From: Saccoglossus kowalevskii
Taxonomy: Eukaryota > Hemichordata > Enteropneusta > Harrimaniidae
DNA: 22,461 nucleotides
Reading direction: 5' to 3'
Assembly: GCF_000003605.2 (NCBI RefSeq)
Contig: NW_003150588.1
Span: 1-22,461, forward strand
Shown: positions 10,759 through 22,251 of the stretch, in pieces
Layout: each line of letters opens with the position of its first letter
Position numbering within the stretch: position 1 is the first letter of the stretch
Translations under genes and position numbers: made by a program
Notes under the pieces: generated by a model
What the model saw: only the letters and a program-made list of their open reading frames with translations
Told to the model about the DNA's origin: nothing
Databases searched by the model: none

Positions 10759-11289
10759 TGAATGAATGGAATTCTTCCAAACATGTGTGTATTTGCTGAA
10801 TGAATAGAATTCTTGCATACATGGGTGTATTTGTTGAATGAATGGAATTCTTGTATACATGGGTGTATTTGCTGAATGAATGGAATTCTTGTATACATGG
10901 GTGTATTTGTTGAATGAATGGAATTCTTGCACACATGGGTGTATTTGCTGATTGAATGGAATGCTTGCATACATGGGTGTATTTGCTGAATGAATGGAAT
11001 TCGTGCATACAATGGGTGTATTTGCTGAATGAATGGAATTCTTGTATACATGGGTCTATTTGCTGATTGAATGGAATTCTTGTATACATGGGTGTATTTG
11101 CTGAATGAATAGAATGCTTGCACACATATGTGTATTGGTGAATGAATGGAAATCTTGTATACCTGGCTGTATTTGCTGATGAATGGAATGCTTGCATACA
11201 TGGGTGTATTTGCTGAATGAATGGAATTCTTGCATACATGGGTGTATTTGCTGAATGAATGGAATTCTTGCATACATGGGTGTATTTGC
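10759..11289. repeat. Degraded X-like module joined to a Y module
   Basis: Begins like module X (P; C; T; T; CACACATGGG; CTGATTG-G; N). From about 11051 the units carry unusual substitutions and short indels, and the order no longer fits any other copy. It resumes as G, C, C and passes into the GAGTGG start of Y at 11290. The disturbed part is listed separately. Confidence 0.7.
11051..11188. repeat. Disturbed units at a module junction
   Basis: Within ~140 bp there are GGGTCTATTTG, CTGATTG before a GAATTC T unit, CACACATATGTG, GTATTGGTG (base lost), GGAAATCTTG, ACCTGGCTG and CTGATGAATGG (base lost). Such density of changes is not seen in ordinary modules. It may be a decayed recombination joint or poor consensus sequence. 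Confidence 0.7.
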
Positions 11290-11899
11290 TGAATGAGTGG
11301 AATTCTTACATACGTGGGTGTATTTGCTGAATGAATGGAATGCTTGCATACAATGGGTGTATTTGATAAATGAATAGAATTCTTGAATGCATGGGTGTAT
11401 TTGGTGAATGAATGGAATGCTTGCATACAATGGGTGCATTTGATAAATGAATAGAATTCTTGTATACATGGATGTATTTGCTAAATAGATGGAATTCTTG
11501 CATACATGGGTGTATTTGCTGAATGAATGGAATTCTTGTATACATGGATGTATTTGCTGAATAGATGGAATTCTTGCATACATGTATGTATTTGCTAAAT
11601 AGATGGAATTCTTGCATACATGGGTGTATTTGCTGAATGAATGGAATTCTTGTATACATGGGTGTAATTGCTGAATGAATAGAATTCTTGTATACATGGA
11701 TGTATTTGCTGAATAGATGGAATTTTTGCATACATGGATGTATTTGCTAAATAGATGGAATTCTTGCATACATGTGTGTATTTGCTGAATGAATGGAATT
11801 CTTGTATACATGGATGTATTTGCTGAATAGATGGAATTCTTGCATACATGGATGTATTTGCTAAATAGATGGAATTCTTGCATACATGGGTATATTTGC
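11290..11899. repeat. Divergent Y module, 610 bp (copy 3, two units longer)
   Basis: Same Y markers as 1922-2455, but exactly 76 bp longer. After the GCATTTGATAAATG unit it continues with CTAAATAGATGG (as in the 7827 copy). It then adds a C and a GGATG T unit before the GAATAGATGG / GTATG unit typical of the 1922 copy. It therefore looks like a product of exchange between the two forms. Confidence 0.8.
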
Positions 11900-12318
11900 T
11901 GAATGAATGGAATTCTTCCAAACATGTGTGTATTTGCTGAATGAATAGAATTCTTGTATACATGGGTGTATTTGCTGAATGAATGGAATTCTTGTATACA
12001 TGCGTGTATTTGTTGAATGAATGCAATTCTTGCATACATGGGTGTATTTGTTGAATGAATGGAATTCTTGTATACATGGGTGTATTTGCTGAATGAATGG
12101 AATTCTTGTATACATGGGTGTATTTGTTGAATGAATGGAATTCTTGCATACATGGGTGTATTTGCTGATTGAATGGAATGCTTGCATACATGGGTGTATT
12201 TGCTGAATGAATGGAATTCGTGCATACAATGGGTGTATTTGCTGAATGAATGGAATTCTTGCATACATGGGTGTATTTGCTGAATGAATGGAATTCTTGT
12301 ATACATGGGTGTATTTGC
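11900..12318. repeat. 11-unit, 419-bp post-Y module (copy 2)
   Basis: Same order as 8323-8741, including CATGCGTG and GAATGCAATTC. The last T is the ordinary TATACATGGG form. Confidence 0.8.
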
Positions 12319-12783
12319 TGAATGAATGGAATTCTTCCAAACATGTGTGTATTTGCTGAATGAATAGAATTCTTGCATACATGGGTGTATTTGTTGAATG
12401 AATGGAATTCTTGTATACATGGGTGTATTTGCTGAATGAATGGAATTCTTGTATACATGGGTGTATTTGTTGAATGAATGGAATTCTTGCATACATGGGT
12501 GTATTTGCTGAATGAATGGAATTCTTGAATACATGGGTGTATTTGCTGAATGAATGGAATTCTTGTATACATGGGTGTATTTGTTGAATGAATGGAATTC
12601 TTGTATACATGGGTGTATTTGCTCAATGAATGGAATTCTTGTATACATGGGTGTATTTGCTGAATGAATGGAATGCTTGCACACATGGGTGTATTTGTTG
12701 AATGAATGGAATTCTTGTATACATGGGTGTATTTGCTGAATGAATGGAATGCTTGCATACATGGGTGTATTTGTTGAATGAAT
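12319..12783. repeat. Truncated 21-unit module
   Basis: Follows the 21-unit order (P; C; T; T; C; E; T; T; T; H; T; G) and then breaks off in disturbed sequence. One T unit has TTTGCTCAATGAATGG near 12621. This private mark is shared only with 19091 and creates TGA on the minus strand. Confidence 0.75.
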
Positions 12784-12835
12784 GGAATCTTGCATACATG
12801 GGTGTATTGCTGAATGAATGGAAATTCTGAATACA
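12774..12835. repeat. Indel-rich units at a module junction
   Basis: GGAATCTTG (base lost), GTATTGCTG (base lost) and GGAAATTCTGAATAC (base moved or lost) occur in about 60 bp. To the left is the 21-unit module. To the right the order jumps back to E, C with AATAG, C, T, C, C, as found around 2960-3200. The disturbed units therefore mark a breakpoint. Confidence 0.7.
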
Positions 12836-13457
12836 TGGGTGTATTTGCTGAATGAATAGAATTCTTGCATACATGGGTGTATTTGCTGAATGAATGGAAT
12901 TCTTGCATACATGGGTGTATTTGCTGAATGAATGGAATTCTTGTATACATGGGTGTATTTGCTGAATGAATGGAATTCTTGCATACATGGGTGTATTTGC
13001 TGAATGAATGGAATTCTTGCATACATGGGTGTATTTGCTGAATGAATGGAATTCTTGTATACATGGGTGTATTTGTTGAATGAATGGAATTCTTGTATAC
13101 ATGGATGTATTTGCTGAATGAATGGAATGCTTGCATACATGGGTGTATTTGCTGATTGAATGGAATGCTTGCATACATGGGTGTATTTGCTGTATGAATG
13201 GAATTCGTGCATACAATGGGTGTATTTGCTGAATGAATGGAATTCTTGCATACATGGGTGTATTTGCTGAATGAATGGAATTCTTGCATACATGGGTGTA
13301 TTTGCTGAATGAATGGAATGCTTGCATACATGGGTGTATTTGCTGAATGAATGGAATGCTTGCATACATGGGTGTATTTGCTGAATGAATGGAATTCTTG
13401 CATACATGGGTGTATTTGCTGAATGAATGGAATTCTTGCATACATGGGTGTATTTGC
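12836..13457. repeat. Recombinant stretch: long 21-unit insert fused to the lead into Y
   Basis: Starts with C (AATAG), C, T, C, C, T(TTTGT) as in the extra units of 2760-3747. It continues with T(GGATG), G, CTGATTG-G, CTGTATG-N, C, C, G, G, C, C, which is the normal approach to a Y module. Confidence 0.7.
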
Positions 13458-13991
13458 TGAATGAGTGGAATTCTTACATACGTGGGTGTATTTGCTGAAT
13501 GAATGGAATGCTTGCATACAATGGGTGTATTTGATAAATGAATAGAATTCTTGAATGCATGGGTGTATTTGCTGAATGAATGGAATGCTTGCATACAATG
13601 GGTGCATTTGATAAATGAATAGAATTCTTGTATACATGGATGTATTTGCTGAATAGATGGAATTCTTGCATACATGTATGTATTTGCTAAATAGATGGAA
13701 TTCTTGCATACATGGGTGTATTTGCTGAATGAATGGAATTCTTGTATACATGGGTGTATTTGCTGAATGAATAGAATTCTTGTATACATGGATGTATTTG
13801 CTGAATAGATGGAATTTTTGCATACATGGATGTATTTGCTAAATAGATGGAATTCTTGCATACATGTGTGTATTTGCTGAATGAATGGAATTCTTGTATA
13901 CATGGATGTATTTGCTGAATAGATGGAATTCTTGCATACATGGATGTATTTGCTAAATAGATGGAATTCTTGCATACATGGGTGTATTTGC
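13458..13991. repeat. Divergent Y module, 534 bp (copy 4)
   Basis: Same length and markers as 1922-2455. Differences: TTTGCTGAATG after CTTGAATGCATGGG (other copies have TTTGGTG), GGGTGTATTTGC where copy 1 has TGTAATTGC, and GGGTGTATTTGC instead of GGGTATATTTGC at the end. Confidence 0.85.
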
Positions 13992-14562
13992 TGAATGAAT
14001 GGAATTCTTCCAAACATGTGTGTATTTGCTGAATGAATAGAATTCTTGTATACATGGGTGTATTTGCTGAATGAATGGAATTCTTGTATACATGCGTGTA
14101 TTTGTTGAATGAATGTAATTCTTGCATACATGGGTGTATTTGTTGAATGAATGGAATTCTTGTATACATGGGTGTATTTGCTGAATGAATGGAATTCTTG
14201 TATACATGGGTGTATTTGTTGAATGAATGGAATTCTTGTATACATGGATGTATTTGCTGAATGAATGGAATGCTTGCATACATGGGTGTATTTGCTGATT
14301 GAATGGAATGCTTGCATACATGGGTGTATTTGCTGTATGAATGGAATTCGTGCATACAATGGGTGTATTTGCTGAATGAATGGAATTCTTGCATACATGG
14401 GTGTATTTGCTGAATGAATGGAATTCTTGCATACATGGGTGTATTTGCTGAATGAATGGAATGCTTGCATACATGGGTGTATTTGCTGAATGAATGGAAT
14501 GCTTGCATACATGGGTGTATTTGCTGAATGAATAGAATTCTTGCATACATGGGTGTATTTGC
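13992..14562. repeat. Post-Y module fused to the next lead into Y
   Basis: P; T with AATAG; T with GCGTG; GAATGTAATTC C unit; T; T(TTTGT); T(GGATG); G; CTGATTG-G; CTGTATG-N; C; C; G; G; C with AATAG. It links two Y modules that are only 1105 bp apart, the closest pair in the window. Confidence 0.75.
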
Positions 14563-15096
14563 TGAATGAGTGGAATTCTTGCATATGTGGGTGTATTTGC
14601 TGAATGAATGGAATGCTTGCATACAATGGGTGTATTTGATAAATGAATAGAATTCTTGAATGCATGGGTGTATTTGGTGAATGAATGGAATGCTTGCATA
14701 CAATGGGTGCATTTGATAAATGAATAGAATTCTTGTATACATGGATGTATTTGCTGAATAGATGGAATTCTTGCATACATGTATGTATTTGCTAAATAGA
14801 TGGAATTCTTGCATACATGGGTGTATTTGCTGAATGAATGGAATTCTTGTATACATGGGTGTATTTGCTGAATGAATAGAATTCTTGTATACACGGATGT
14901 ATTTGCTGAATAGATGGAATTCTTGCATAAATGGATGTATTTGCTAAATAGATGGAATTCTTGCATACATGTGTGTATTTGCTGAATGAATGGAATTCTT
15001 GTATACATGGATGTATTTGCTGAATAGATGGAATTCTTGCATACATGGATGTATTTGCCAAATAGATGGAATTCTTGCATACATGGGTGTATTTGC
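14563..15096. repeat. Divergent Y module, 534 bp (copy 5)
   Basis: Same length and order as copies 1 and 4. The first unit reads CTTGCATATGTGGG rather than CTTACATACGTGGG. Other private changes are TATACACGGATG near 14890, CATAAATGG near 14927, and TTTGCCAAATAG near 15057. Confidence 0.85.
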
Positions 15097-16730
15097 TGAA
15101 TGAATGGAATTCTTCCAAACATGTGTGTATTTGCTGAATGAATAGAATTCTTGTATACATGGGTGTATTTGCTGAATGAATGGAATTCTTGTATACATGC
15201 GTGTATTTGTTGAATGAATGGAATGCTTGCATACATGGGTGTATTTGATGAATGAATGGAATTCGTGCATACAATGGGTGTATTTGCTGAATGAATGGAA
15301 TTCTTGTATACATGGGTGTATTTGCTGAATGAATGGAATTCTTGCATACATGGGTGTATTTGCTAAATAGATGGAATTCTTGCATACATGGGTGTATTTG
15401 CTGAATGAATAGAATTCTTGCATACATGGCTGTATTTGCTGAATGAATGGAATGCTTGCATACATGGGTGTATTTGCTAAATAGATGGAATTCTTGTATA
15501 CATGGGTGTATTTGCTGAATGAATAGAATTCTTGCATACATGGGTGTATTTGTTGAATGAATGGAATTCTTGTATACATGGGTGTATTTGCTGAATGAAT
15601 AGAATTCTTGTATACATGGGTGTATTTGCTAAATAGATGGAATTCTTGCATACATGGGTGTATTTGCTGAATGAATGGAATTCTTCCAAACGTGTGTATT
15701 TGCTGAATGAATAGAATTCTTGCATACATGGGTGTATTTGTTGAATGAATGGAATTCTTGTATACATGGGTGTATTTGCTGAATGAATGGAATTCTTCCA
15801 AACATGTGTGTATTTGCTGAATGAATAGAATTCTTGTATACATGGGTGTATTTGCTGAATGAATGGAATTCTTGTATACATGGGTGTATTTGCTGAACGA
15901 ATGGAATTCTTGTATACATGGGTGTATTTGCTGAATGAATGGAATTCTTGTATACATGGGTGTATTTGCTGAATGAATGGAATTCTTGTATACATGGGTG
16001 TATTTGCTGAATTAATGGAATGCTTGCATACATGGGTGTATTTGCTGAATGAATGGAATTCTTGCATACATGGGTGTATTTGCTAAATAGATGGAATTCT
16101 TGTATACATGGGTGTATTTGCTGAATGAATGGAATTCTTCCAAACATGTGTGTATTTGCTGAATGAATAGAATTCTTGCATACATGGGTGTATTTGTTGA
16201 ATGAATGGAATTCTTGTATACATGGGTGTATTTGCTGAATGAATGGAATTCTTGTATACATGGGTGTATTTGCTGAATGAATAGAATTCTTGCATACATG
16301 GGTGTATTTGCTGAATGAATGGAATGCTTGCATACATGGGTGTATTTGCTGAATGAATGGAATGCTTGCATACATGGGTGTATTTGCTGAATGAATGGAA
16401 TGCTTGCATACATGGGTGTATTTGATGAATGAATGGAATTCGTGCATACAATGGGTGTATTTGCTGAATGAATGGAATTCTTGCATACATGGGTGTATTT
16501 GCTGAATGAATGGAATTCTTGCATGCATGGGTGTATTTGCTGAATGAATGGAATGCTTGCATACATGGGTGTATTTGCTGAATGAATGGAATGCTTGCAT
16601 ACATGGGTGTATTTGCTGAATGAATGGAATGCTTGCATACATGTGTGTATTTGCTGAATGAATGGAATTCTTGCATATATGGGTGTATTTGCTGAATGAA
16701 TGGAATTCTTGCATACATGGGTGTATTTGC
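15097..16730. repeat. Mixed region of short partial modules
   Basis: P units at 15097, 15668, 15780 and 16122 are at irregular spacings (571, 112, 342 bp). The 112-bp spacing is three units minus two bases, because the P at 15668 reads CCAAACGTGTG. Contents include CTAAATAGATGG units, CATGGCTG near 15425, GAACGAATGG near 15896, GAATTAATGG near 16011, runs of G units at 16310-16430 and 16540-16640, CATGCATGGG near 16521, CATGTGTG near 16640 and CATATATGGG near 16672. No module here is an exact copy of one elsewhere. Confidence 0.65.
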
Positions 16731-17036
16731 TGAATGAGTGGAATTCTTACATACGTGGGTGTATTTGCTGAATGAATGGAATGCTTGCATACAATGGGTG
16801 TATTTGATAAATGAATAGAATTCTTGAATGCATGGGTGTATTTGGTGAATGAATGGAATGCTTGCATACAATGGGTGTATTTGTTGAATGAATGGAATTC
16901 TTGTATACATGGGTGTATTTGCTGAATGAATGGAATGCTTGCATACATGGGTGTATTTGCTGAATGAATGGAATTCTTGCATACATGGGTGTATTTGCAA
17001 AATAGATGGAATTCTTGTATACATGGGTGTATTTGC
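16731..17036. repeat. Truncated Y module fused to the tail of a 21-unit module
   Basis: Starts as Y (GAGTGG, TACGTGGG, GATAAATGAATAG, CTTGAATGCATGGG, TTTGGTG). The next CATACAATGGG unit runs into TTTGTTGAATG, T, G, C, GCAAAATAGATGG, T and P, which is the tail of the 21-unit module. The joint falls inside one unit at about 16870-16885. The last T is preceded by CTGGATGAATGG, a mark shared only with 20537. Confidence 0.8.
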
Positions 17037-17608
17037 TGGATGAATGGAATTCTTCCAAACATGTGTGTATTTGCTGAATGAATAGAATTCTTGCATACAT
17101 GGGTGTATTTGTTGAATGAATGGAATTCTTGTATACATGGGTGTATTTGCTGAATGAATGGAATTCTTGTATACATGGGTGTATTTGTTGAATGAATGGA
17201 ATTCTTGTATACATGGATGTATTTGCTGAATGAATGGAATGCTTGCATACATGGGTGTATTTGCTGATTGAATGGAATGCTTGCATACATGGGTGTATTT
17301 GCTGAATGAATGGAATTCGTGCATACAATGGGTGTATTTGCTGAATGAATGGAATTCTTGCATACATGGGTGTATTTGCTGAATGAATGGAATTCTTGTA
17401 TACATGGGTGTATTTGTTGAATGAATGGAATTCTTGCATACATGGGTGTATTTGCTGATTGAATGGAATGCTTGCATACATGGGTGTATTTGCTGAATGA
17501 ATGGAATTCGTGCATACAATGGGTGTATTTGCTGAATGAATGGAATTCTTGCATACATGGGTGTATTTGCTGAATGAATGGAATTCTTGTATACATGGGT
17601 GTATTTGC
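17037..17608. repeat. 15-unit, 572-bp module Z (copy 2)
   Basis: Same order and length as 5312-5883, with a normal CCAAACATG P unit. Confidence 0.8.
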
Positions 17609-18787
17609 TGAATGAATGGAATTCTTCCAAACATGTGTGTATTTGCTGAATGAATAGAATTCTTGCATACATGGGTGTATTTGTTGAATGAATGGAATTC
17701 TTGTATACATGGGTGTATTTGCTGAATGAATGGAATTCTTGTATACATGGGTGTATTTGTTGAATGAATGGAATTCTTGCATACATGGGTGTATTTGCTG
17801 AATGAATGGAATTCTTGAATACATGGGTGTATTTGCTGAATGAATGGAATTCTTGTATACATGGGTGTATTTGTTGAATGAATGGAATTCTTGTATACAT
17901 GGGTGTATTTGCTGAATGAATGGAATTCTTGTATACATGGGTGTATTTGCTGAATGAATGGAATGCTTGCACACATGGGTGTATTTGTTGAATGAATGGA
18001 ATTCTTGTATACATGGGTGTATTTGCTGAATGAATGGAATGCTTGCATACATGGGTGTATTTGCTGAATGAATGGAATTCTTGCATACATGGGTGTATTT
18101 GCTGAATGAATGGAATGCTTGCACACATGGGTGTATTTGTTGAATGAATGGAATTCTTGTATACATGGGTGTATTTGCTGAATGAATGGAATGCTTGCAT
18201 ACATGGGTGTATTTGCTGAATGAATGGAATGCTTGCACACATGGGTGTATTTGTTGAATGAATGGAATTCTTGTATACATGGGTGTATTTGCTGAATGAA
18301 TGGAATGCTTGCATACATGGGTGTATTTGCTGAATGAATGGAATTCTTGCATACATGGGTGTATTTGCAAAATAGATGGAATTCTTGTATACATGGGTGT
18401 ATTTGCTGAATGAATGGAATTCTTCCAAACATGTGTGTATTTGCTGAATGAATAGAATTCTTGCATACATGGGTGTATTTGTTGAATGAATGGAATTCTT
18501 GTATACATGGGTGTATTTGCTGAATGAATGGAATTCTTGTATACATGGGTGTATTTGTTGAATGAATGGAATTCTTGTATACATGGATGTATTTGCTGAA
18601 TGAATGGAATGCTTGCATACATGGGTGTATTTGCTGATTGAATGGAATGCTTGCATACATGGGTGTATTTGCTGAATGAATGGAATTCGTGCATACAATG
18701 GGTGTATTTGCTGAATGAATGGAATTCTTGCATACATGGGTGTATTTGCTGAATGAATGGAATTCTTGTATACATGGGTGTATTTGC
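17609..18787. repeat. 1179-bp higher-order block, copy 1 (21 + 10 units)
   Basis: Contains a complete 21-unit module (17609-18406, 798 bp). This is followed by ten units: P; C; T; T(TTTGT); T(GGATG); G; CTGATTG-G; N; C; T. The next block starts at P 18788 and repeats the same sequence of types. Confidence 0.85.
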
Positions 18788-19890
18788 TGAATGAATGGAA
18801 TTCTTCCAAACATGTGTGTATTTGCTGAATGAATAGAATTCTTGCATACATGGGTGTATTTGTTGAATGAATGGAATTCTTGTATACATGGGTGTATTTG
18901 CTGAATGAATGGAATTCTTGTATACATGGGTGTATTTGTTGAATGAATGGAATTCTTGCATACATGGGTGTATTTGCTGAATGAATGGAATTCTTGAATA
19001 CATGGGTGTATTTGCTGAATGAATGGAATTCTTGTATACATGGGTGTATTTGTTGAATGAATGGAATTCTTGTATACATGGGTGTATTTGCTCAATGAAT
19101 GGAATTCTTGTATACATGGGTGTATTTGCTGAATGAATGGAATGCTTGCACACATGGGTGTATTTGTTGAATGAATGGAATTCTTGTATACATGGGTGTA
19201 TTTGCTGAATGAATGGAATGCTTGCATACATGGGTGTATTTGCTGAATGAATGGAATTCTTGCATACATGGGTGTATTTGCTGAATGAATGGAATGCTTG
19301 CACACATGGGTGTATTTGTTGAATGAATGGAATTCTTGTATACATGGGTGTATTTGCTGAATGAATGGAATGCTTGCATACATGGGTGTATTTGCTGAAT
19401 GAATGGAATGCTTGCACACATGGGTGTATTTGTTGAATGAATGGAATTCTTGTATACATGGGTGTATTTGCTGAATGAATGGAATGCTTGCATACATGGG
19501 TGTATTTGCTGAATGAATGGAATTCTTGCATACATGGGTGTATTTGCAAAATAGATGGAATTCTTGTATACATGGGTGTATTTGCTGAATGAATGGAATT
19601 CTTCCAAACATGTGTGTATTTGCTGAATGAATAGAATTCTTGCATACATGGGTGTATTTGTTGAATGAATGGAATTCTTGTATACATGGGTGTATTTGCT
19701 GAATGAATGGAATTCTTGTATACATGGGTGTATTTGTTGAATGAATGGAATTCTTGTATACATGGATGTATTTGCTGAATGAATGGAATGCTTGCATACA
19801 TGGGTGTATTTGCTGATTGAATGGAATGCTTGCATACATGGCTGTATTTGCTGTATGAATGGAATTCGTGCATACAATGGGTGTATTTGC
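18788..19890. repeat. 1179-bp higher-order block, copy 2
   Basis: The 21-unit part (18788-19585) has the same length, 798 bp, and the same order as 17609-18406. It differs by CTCAATGAATGG near 19091. The second part follows copy 1 until the CTGTATG-N unit near 19850 and then departs. CATGGCTG near 19838 is a further difference. Confidence 0.8.
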
Positions 19891-20536
19891 TGAATGAATG
19901 GAATTCTTGCATACATGGGTGTATTTGCTGAATGAATGGAATTCTTGCATACATGGGTGTATTTGCTGAATGAATGGAATGTTTGCATACATGGGTGTAT
20001 TTGTTTAATGAATGGAATTCTTGTATACATGGGTGTATTTGCTGAATGAATGGAATTCTTGTATACATGGGTGTATTTGCTGAATGAATGGAATGCTTGC
20101 ACACATGGGTGTATTTGTTGAATGAATGGAATTCTTGTATACATGGGTGTATTTGCTGAATGAATGGAATGCTTGCATACATGGGTGTATTTGCTGAATG
20201 AATGGAATTCTTGCATACATGGGTGTATTTGCTGAATGAATGGAATGCTTGCACACATGGGTGTATTTGTTGAATGAATGGAATTCTTGTATACATGGGT
20301 GTATTTGCTGAATGAATGGAATGCTTGCATACATGGGTGTATTTGCTGAATGAATGGAATGCTTGCACACATGGGTGTATTTGTTGAATGAATGGAATTC
20401 TTGTATACATGGGTGTATTTGCTGAATGAATGGAATGCTTGCATACATGGGTGTATTTGCTGAATGAATGGAATTCTTGCATACATGGGTGTATTTGCAA
20501 AATAGATGGAATTCTTGTATACATGGGTGTATTTGC
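19891..20536. repeat. Joint to a partial 21-unit tail
   Basis: After C, C there is an aberrant unit, GGAATGTTTGCATAC, with TTTGTTTAATGAATGG (near 19980-20010); it creates TAA on the minus strand. The order then resumes inside the 21-unit module: T, T, H, T, G, C, H, T, G, H, T, G, C, GCAAAATAG, T with CTGGATG, P. Confidence 0.75.
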
Positions 20537-20994
20537 TGGATGAATGGAATTCTTCCAAACATGTGTGTATTTGCTGAATGAATAGAATTCTTGCATACAT
20601 GGGTGTATTTGTTGAATGAATGGAATGCTTGCATACATTGGTGTATTTGCTGATTGAATGGAATGCTTGCATACATGGGTGTATTTGCTGAATGAATGGA
20701 ATTCGTGCATACAATGGGTGTATTTGCTGAATGAATGGAATTCTTGCATACATGGGTGTATTTGCTGAATGAATGGAATTCTTGTATACATGGGTGTATT
20801 TGTTGAATGAATGGAATTCTTGCATACATGGGTGTATTTGCTGATTGAATGGAATGCTTGCATACATGGGTGTATTTGCTGAATGAATGGAATTCGTGCA
20901 TACAATGGGTGTATTTGCTGAATGAATGGAATTCTTGCATACATGGGTGTATTTGCTGAATGAATGGAATTCTTGTATACATGGGTGTATTTGC
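20537..20994. repeat. Module Z with three units deleted (458 bp)
   Basis: Same as 17037-17608, but T, T(TTTGT) and T(GGATG) are missing, exactly 114 bp. The unit at the joint, GGAATGCTTGCATACATTGGTG near 20620-20642, carries a private T. Confidence 0.8.
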
Positions 20995-21565
20995 TGAATG
21001 AATGGAATTCTTCCAAACATGTGTGTATTTGCTGAATGAATAGAATTCTTGCATACATGGGTTTATTTGTTGAATGAATGGAATTCTTGTATACATGGGT
21101 GTATTTGCTGAATGAATGGAATTCTTGTATACATGGGTGTATTTGTTGAATGAATGGAATTCTTGCACACATGGGTGTATTTGCTGATTGAATGGAATGC
21201 TTGCATACATGGGTGTATTTGCTGAATGAATGGAATTCGTGCATACAATGGGTGTATTTGCTGAATGAATGGAATTCTTGCATACATGGGTGTGTTTGCT
21301 GAATGAATGAAATTCTTGTATACATGGGTGTATTTGCTGAATGAATGGAATTCTTGTATACATGGGTGTATTTGCTGAATGAATGGAATGCTTGCACACA
21401 TAGGTGTATTTGTTGAATGAATGGAATTCTTGTATACATGGGTGTATTTGCTGAATGAATGGAATGCTTGCATACATGGGTGTATTTGCTGAATGAATGG
21501 AATTCTTGCATACATGGGTGTATTTGCTAAATGGATGGAATTCTTGTATACATGGGTGTATTTGC
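20995..21565. repeat. 15-unit, 571-bp module X (copy 5)
   Basis: Same length and order as 818-1388 and 4741-5311, with GGGTTTATTTGT, CACACATGGG, GAATGAAATTC, CACACATAGGTG and CTAAATGGATGG. A single private change gives GTGTGTTTGC near 21291. Confidence 0.85.
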
Positions 21566-22251
21566 TGAATGAATGGAATTCTTCCAAACATGTGTGTATT
21601 TGCTGAATGAATAGAATTCTTGCATACATGGGTGTATTTGTTGAATGAATGGAATTCTTGTATACATGGGTGTATTTGCTGAATGAATGGAATTCTTGTA
21701 TACATGGGTGTATTTGTTGAATGAATGGAATTCTTGTATACATGGATGTATTTGCTGAATGAATGGAATGCTTGCATACATGGGTGTATTTGCTGATTGA
21801 ATGGAATGCTTGCATACATGGGTGTATTTGCTGTATGAATGGAATTCGTGCATACAATGGGTGTATTTGCTGAATGAATGGAATTCTTGCATACATGGGT
21901 GTATTTGCTGAATGAATGGAATTCTTGCATACCTGGGTGTATTTGCTGAATGAATGAAATTCTTGTATACCTGGGTGTATTTGCTGAATGAATGGAATTC
22001 GTGCATACCATGGGTGTATTTGCTGAATGAATGGAATTCTTGCATCCATGGGTGTATTTGCTGAATGAATGAAATTCTTGTATCCATGGGTGTATTTGCT
22101 GAATGAATGGAATTCTTGTATACATGGGTGTATTTGCTGAATGAATGGAATTCTTGCATCCATGAGTGTATTTGCTGAATGAATGGAATTCTTGCATACA
22201 TGGGTGTATTTGCTAAATGGATGGAATTCTTGTATACATGGGTGTATTTGC
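21566..22251. repeat. 18-unit recombinant of the lead into Y and the tail of X
   Basis: Begins P; C; T; T; T(GGATG); G; CTGATTG-G; CTGTATG-N; C and ends like short module X (GAAATTC unit, T, CATGAGTG, C, CTAAATGGATGG, T). Between them lies a run of units with A-to-C changes, listed separately. Confidence 0.75.
21911..22180. repeat. Cluster of A-to-C changed units
   Basis: Six of seven consecutive units have an A-to-C change inside the ATACAT part: CATACCTGGG, TATACCTGGG, CATACCATGGG, CATCCATGGG, TATCCATGGG and CATCCATGAG. Apart from ACCTGGCTG near 11160, I do not see these forms elsewhere in the array. The cluster lies at the joint between two module types. Confidence 0.75.

Noticed and set aside
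11299-16740. Equal 2168-bp spacing of Y modules (11299 to 13467 and 14572 to 16740)
   Set aside because: The sequence between the two pairs has different module order, so the equal distance is probably coincidence.
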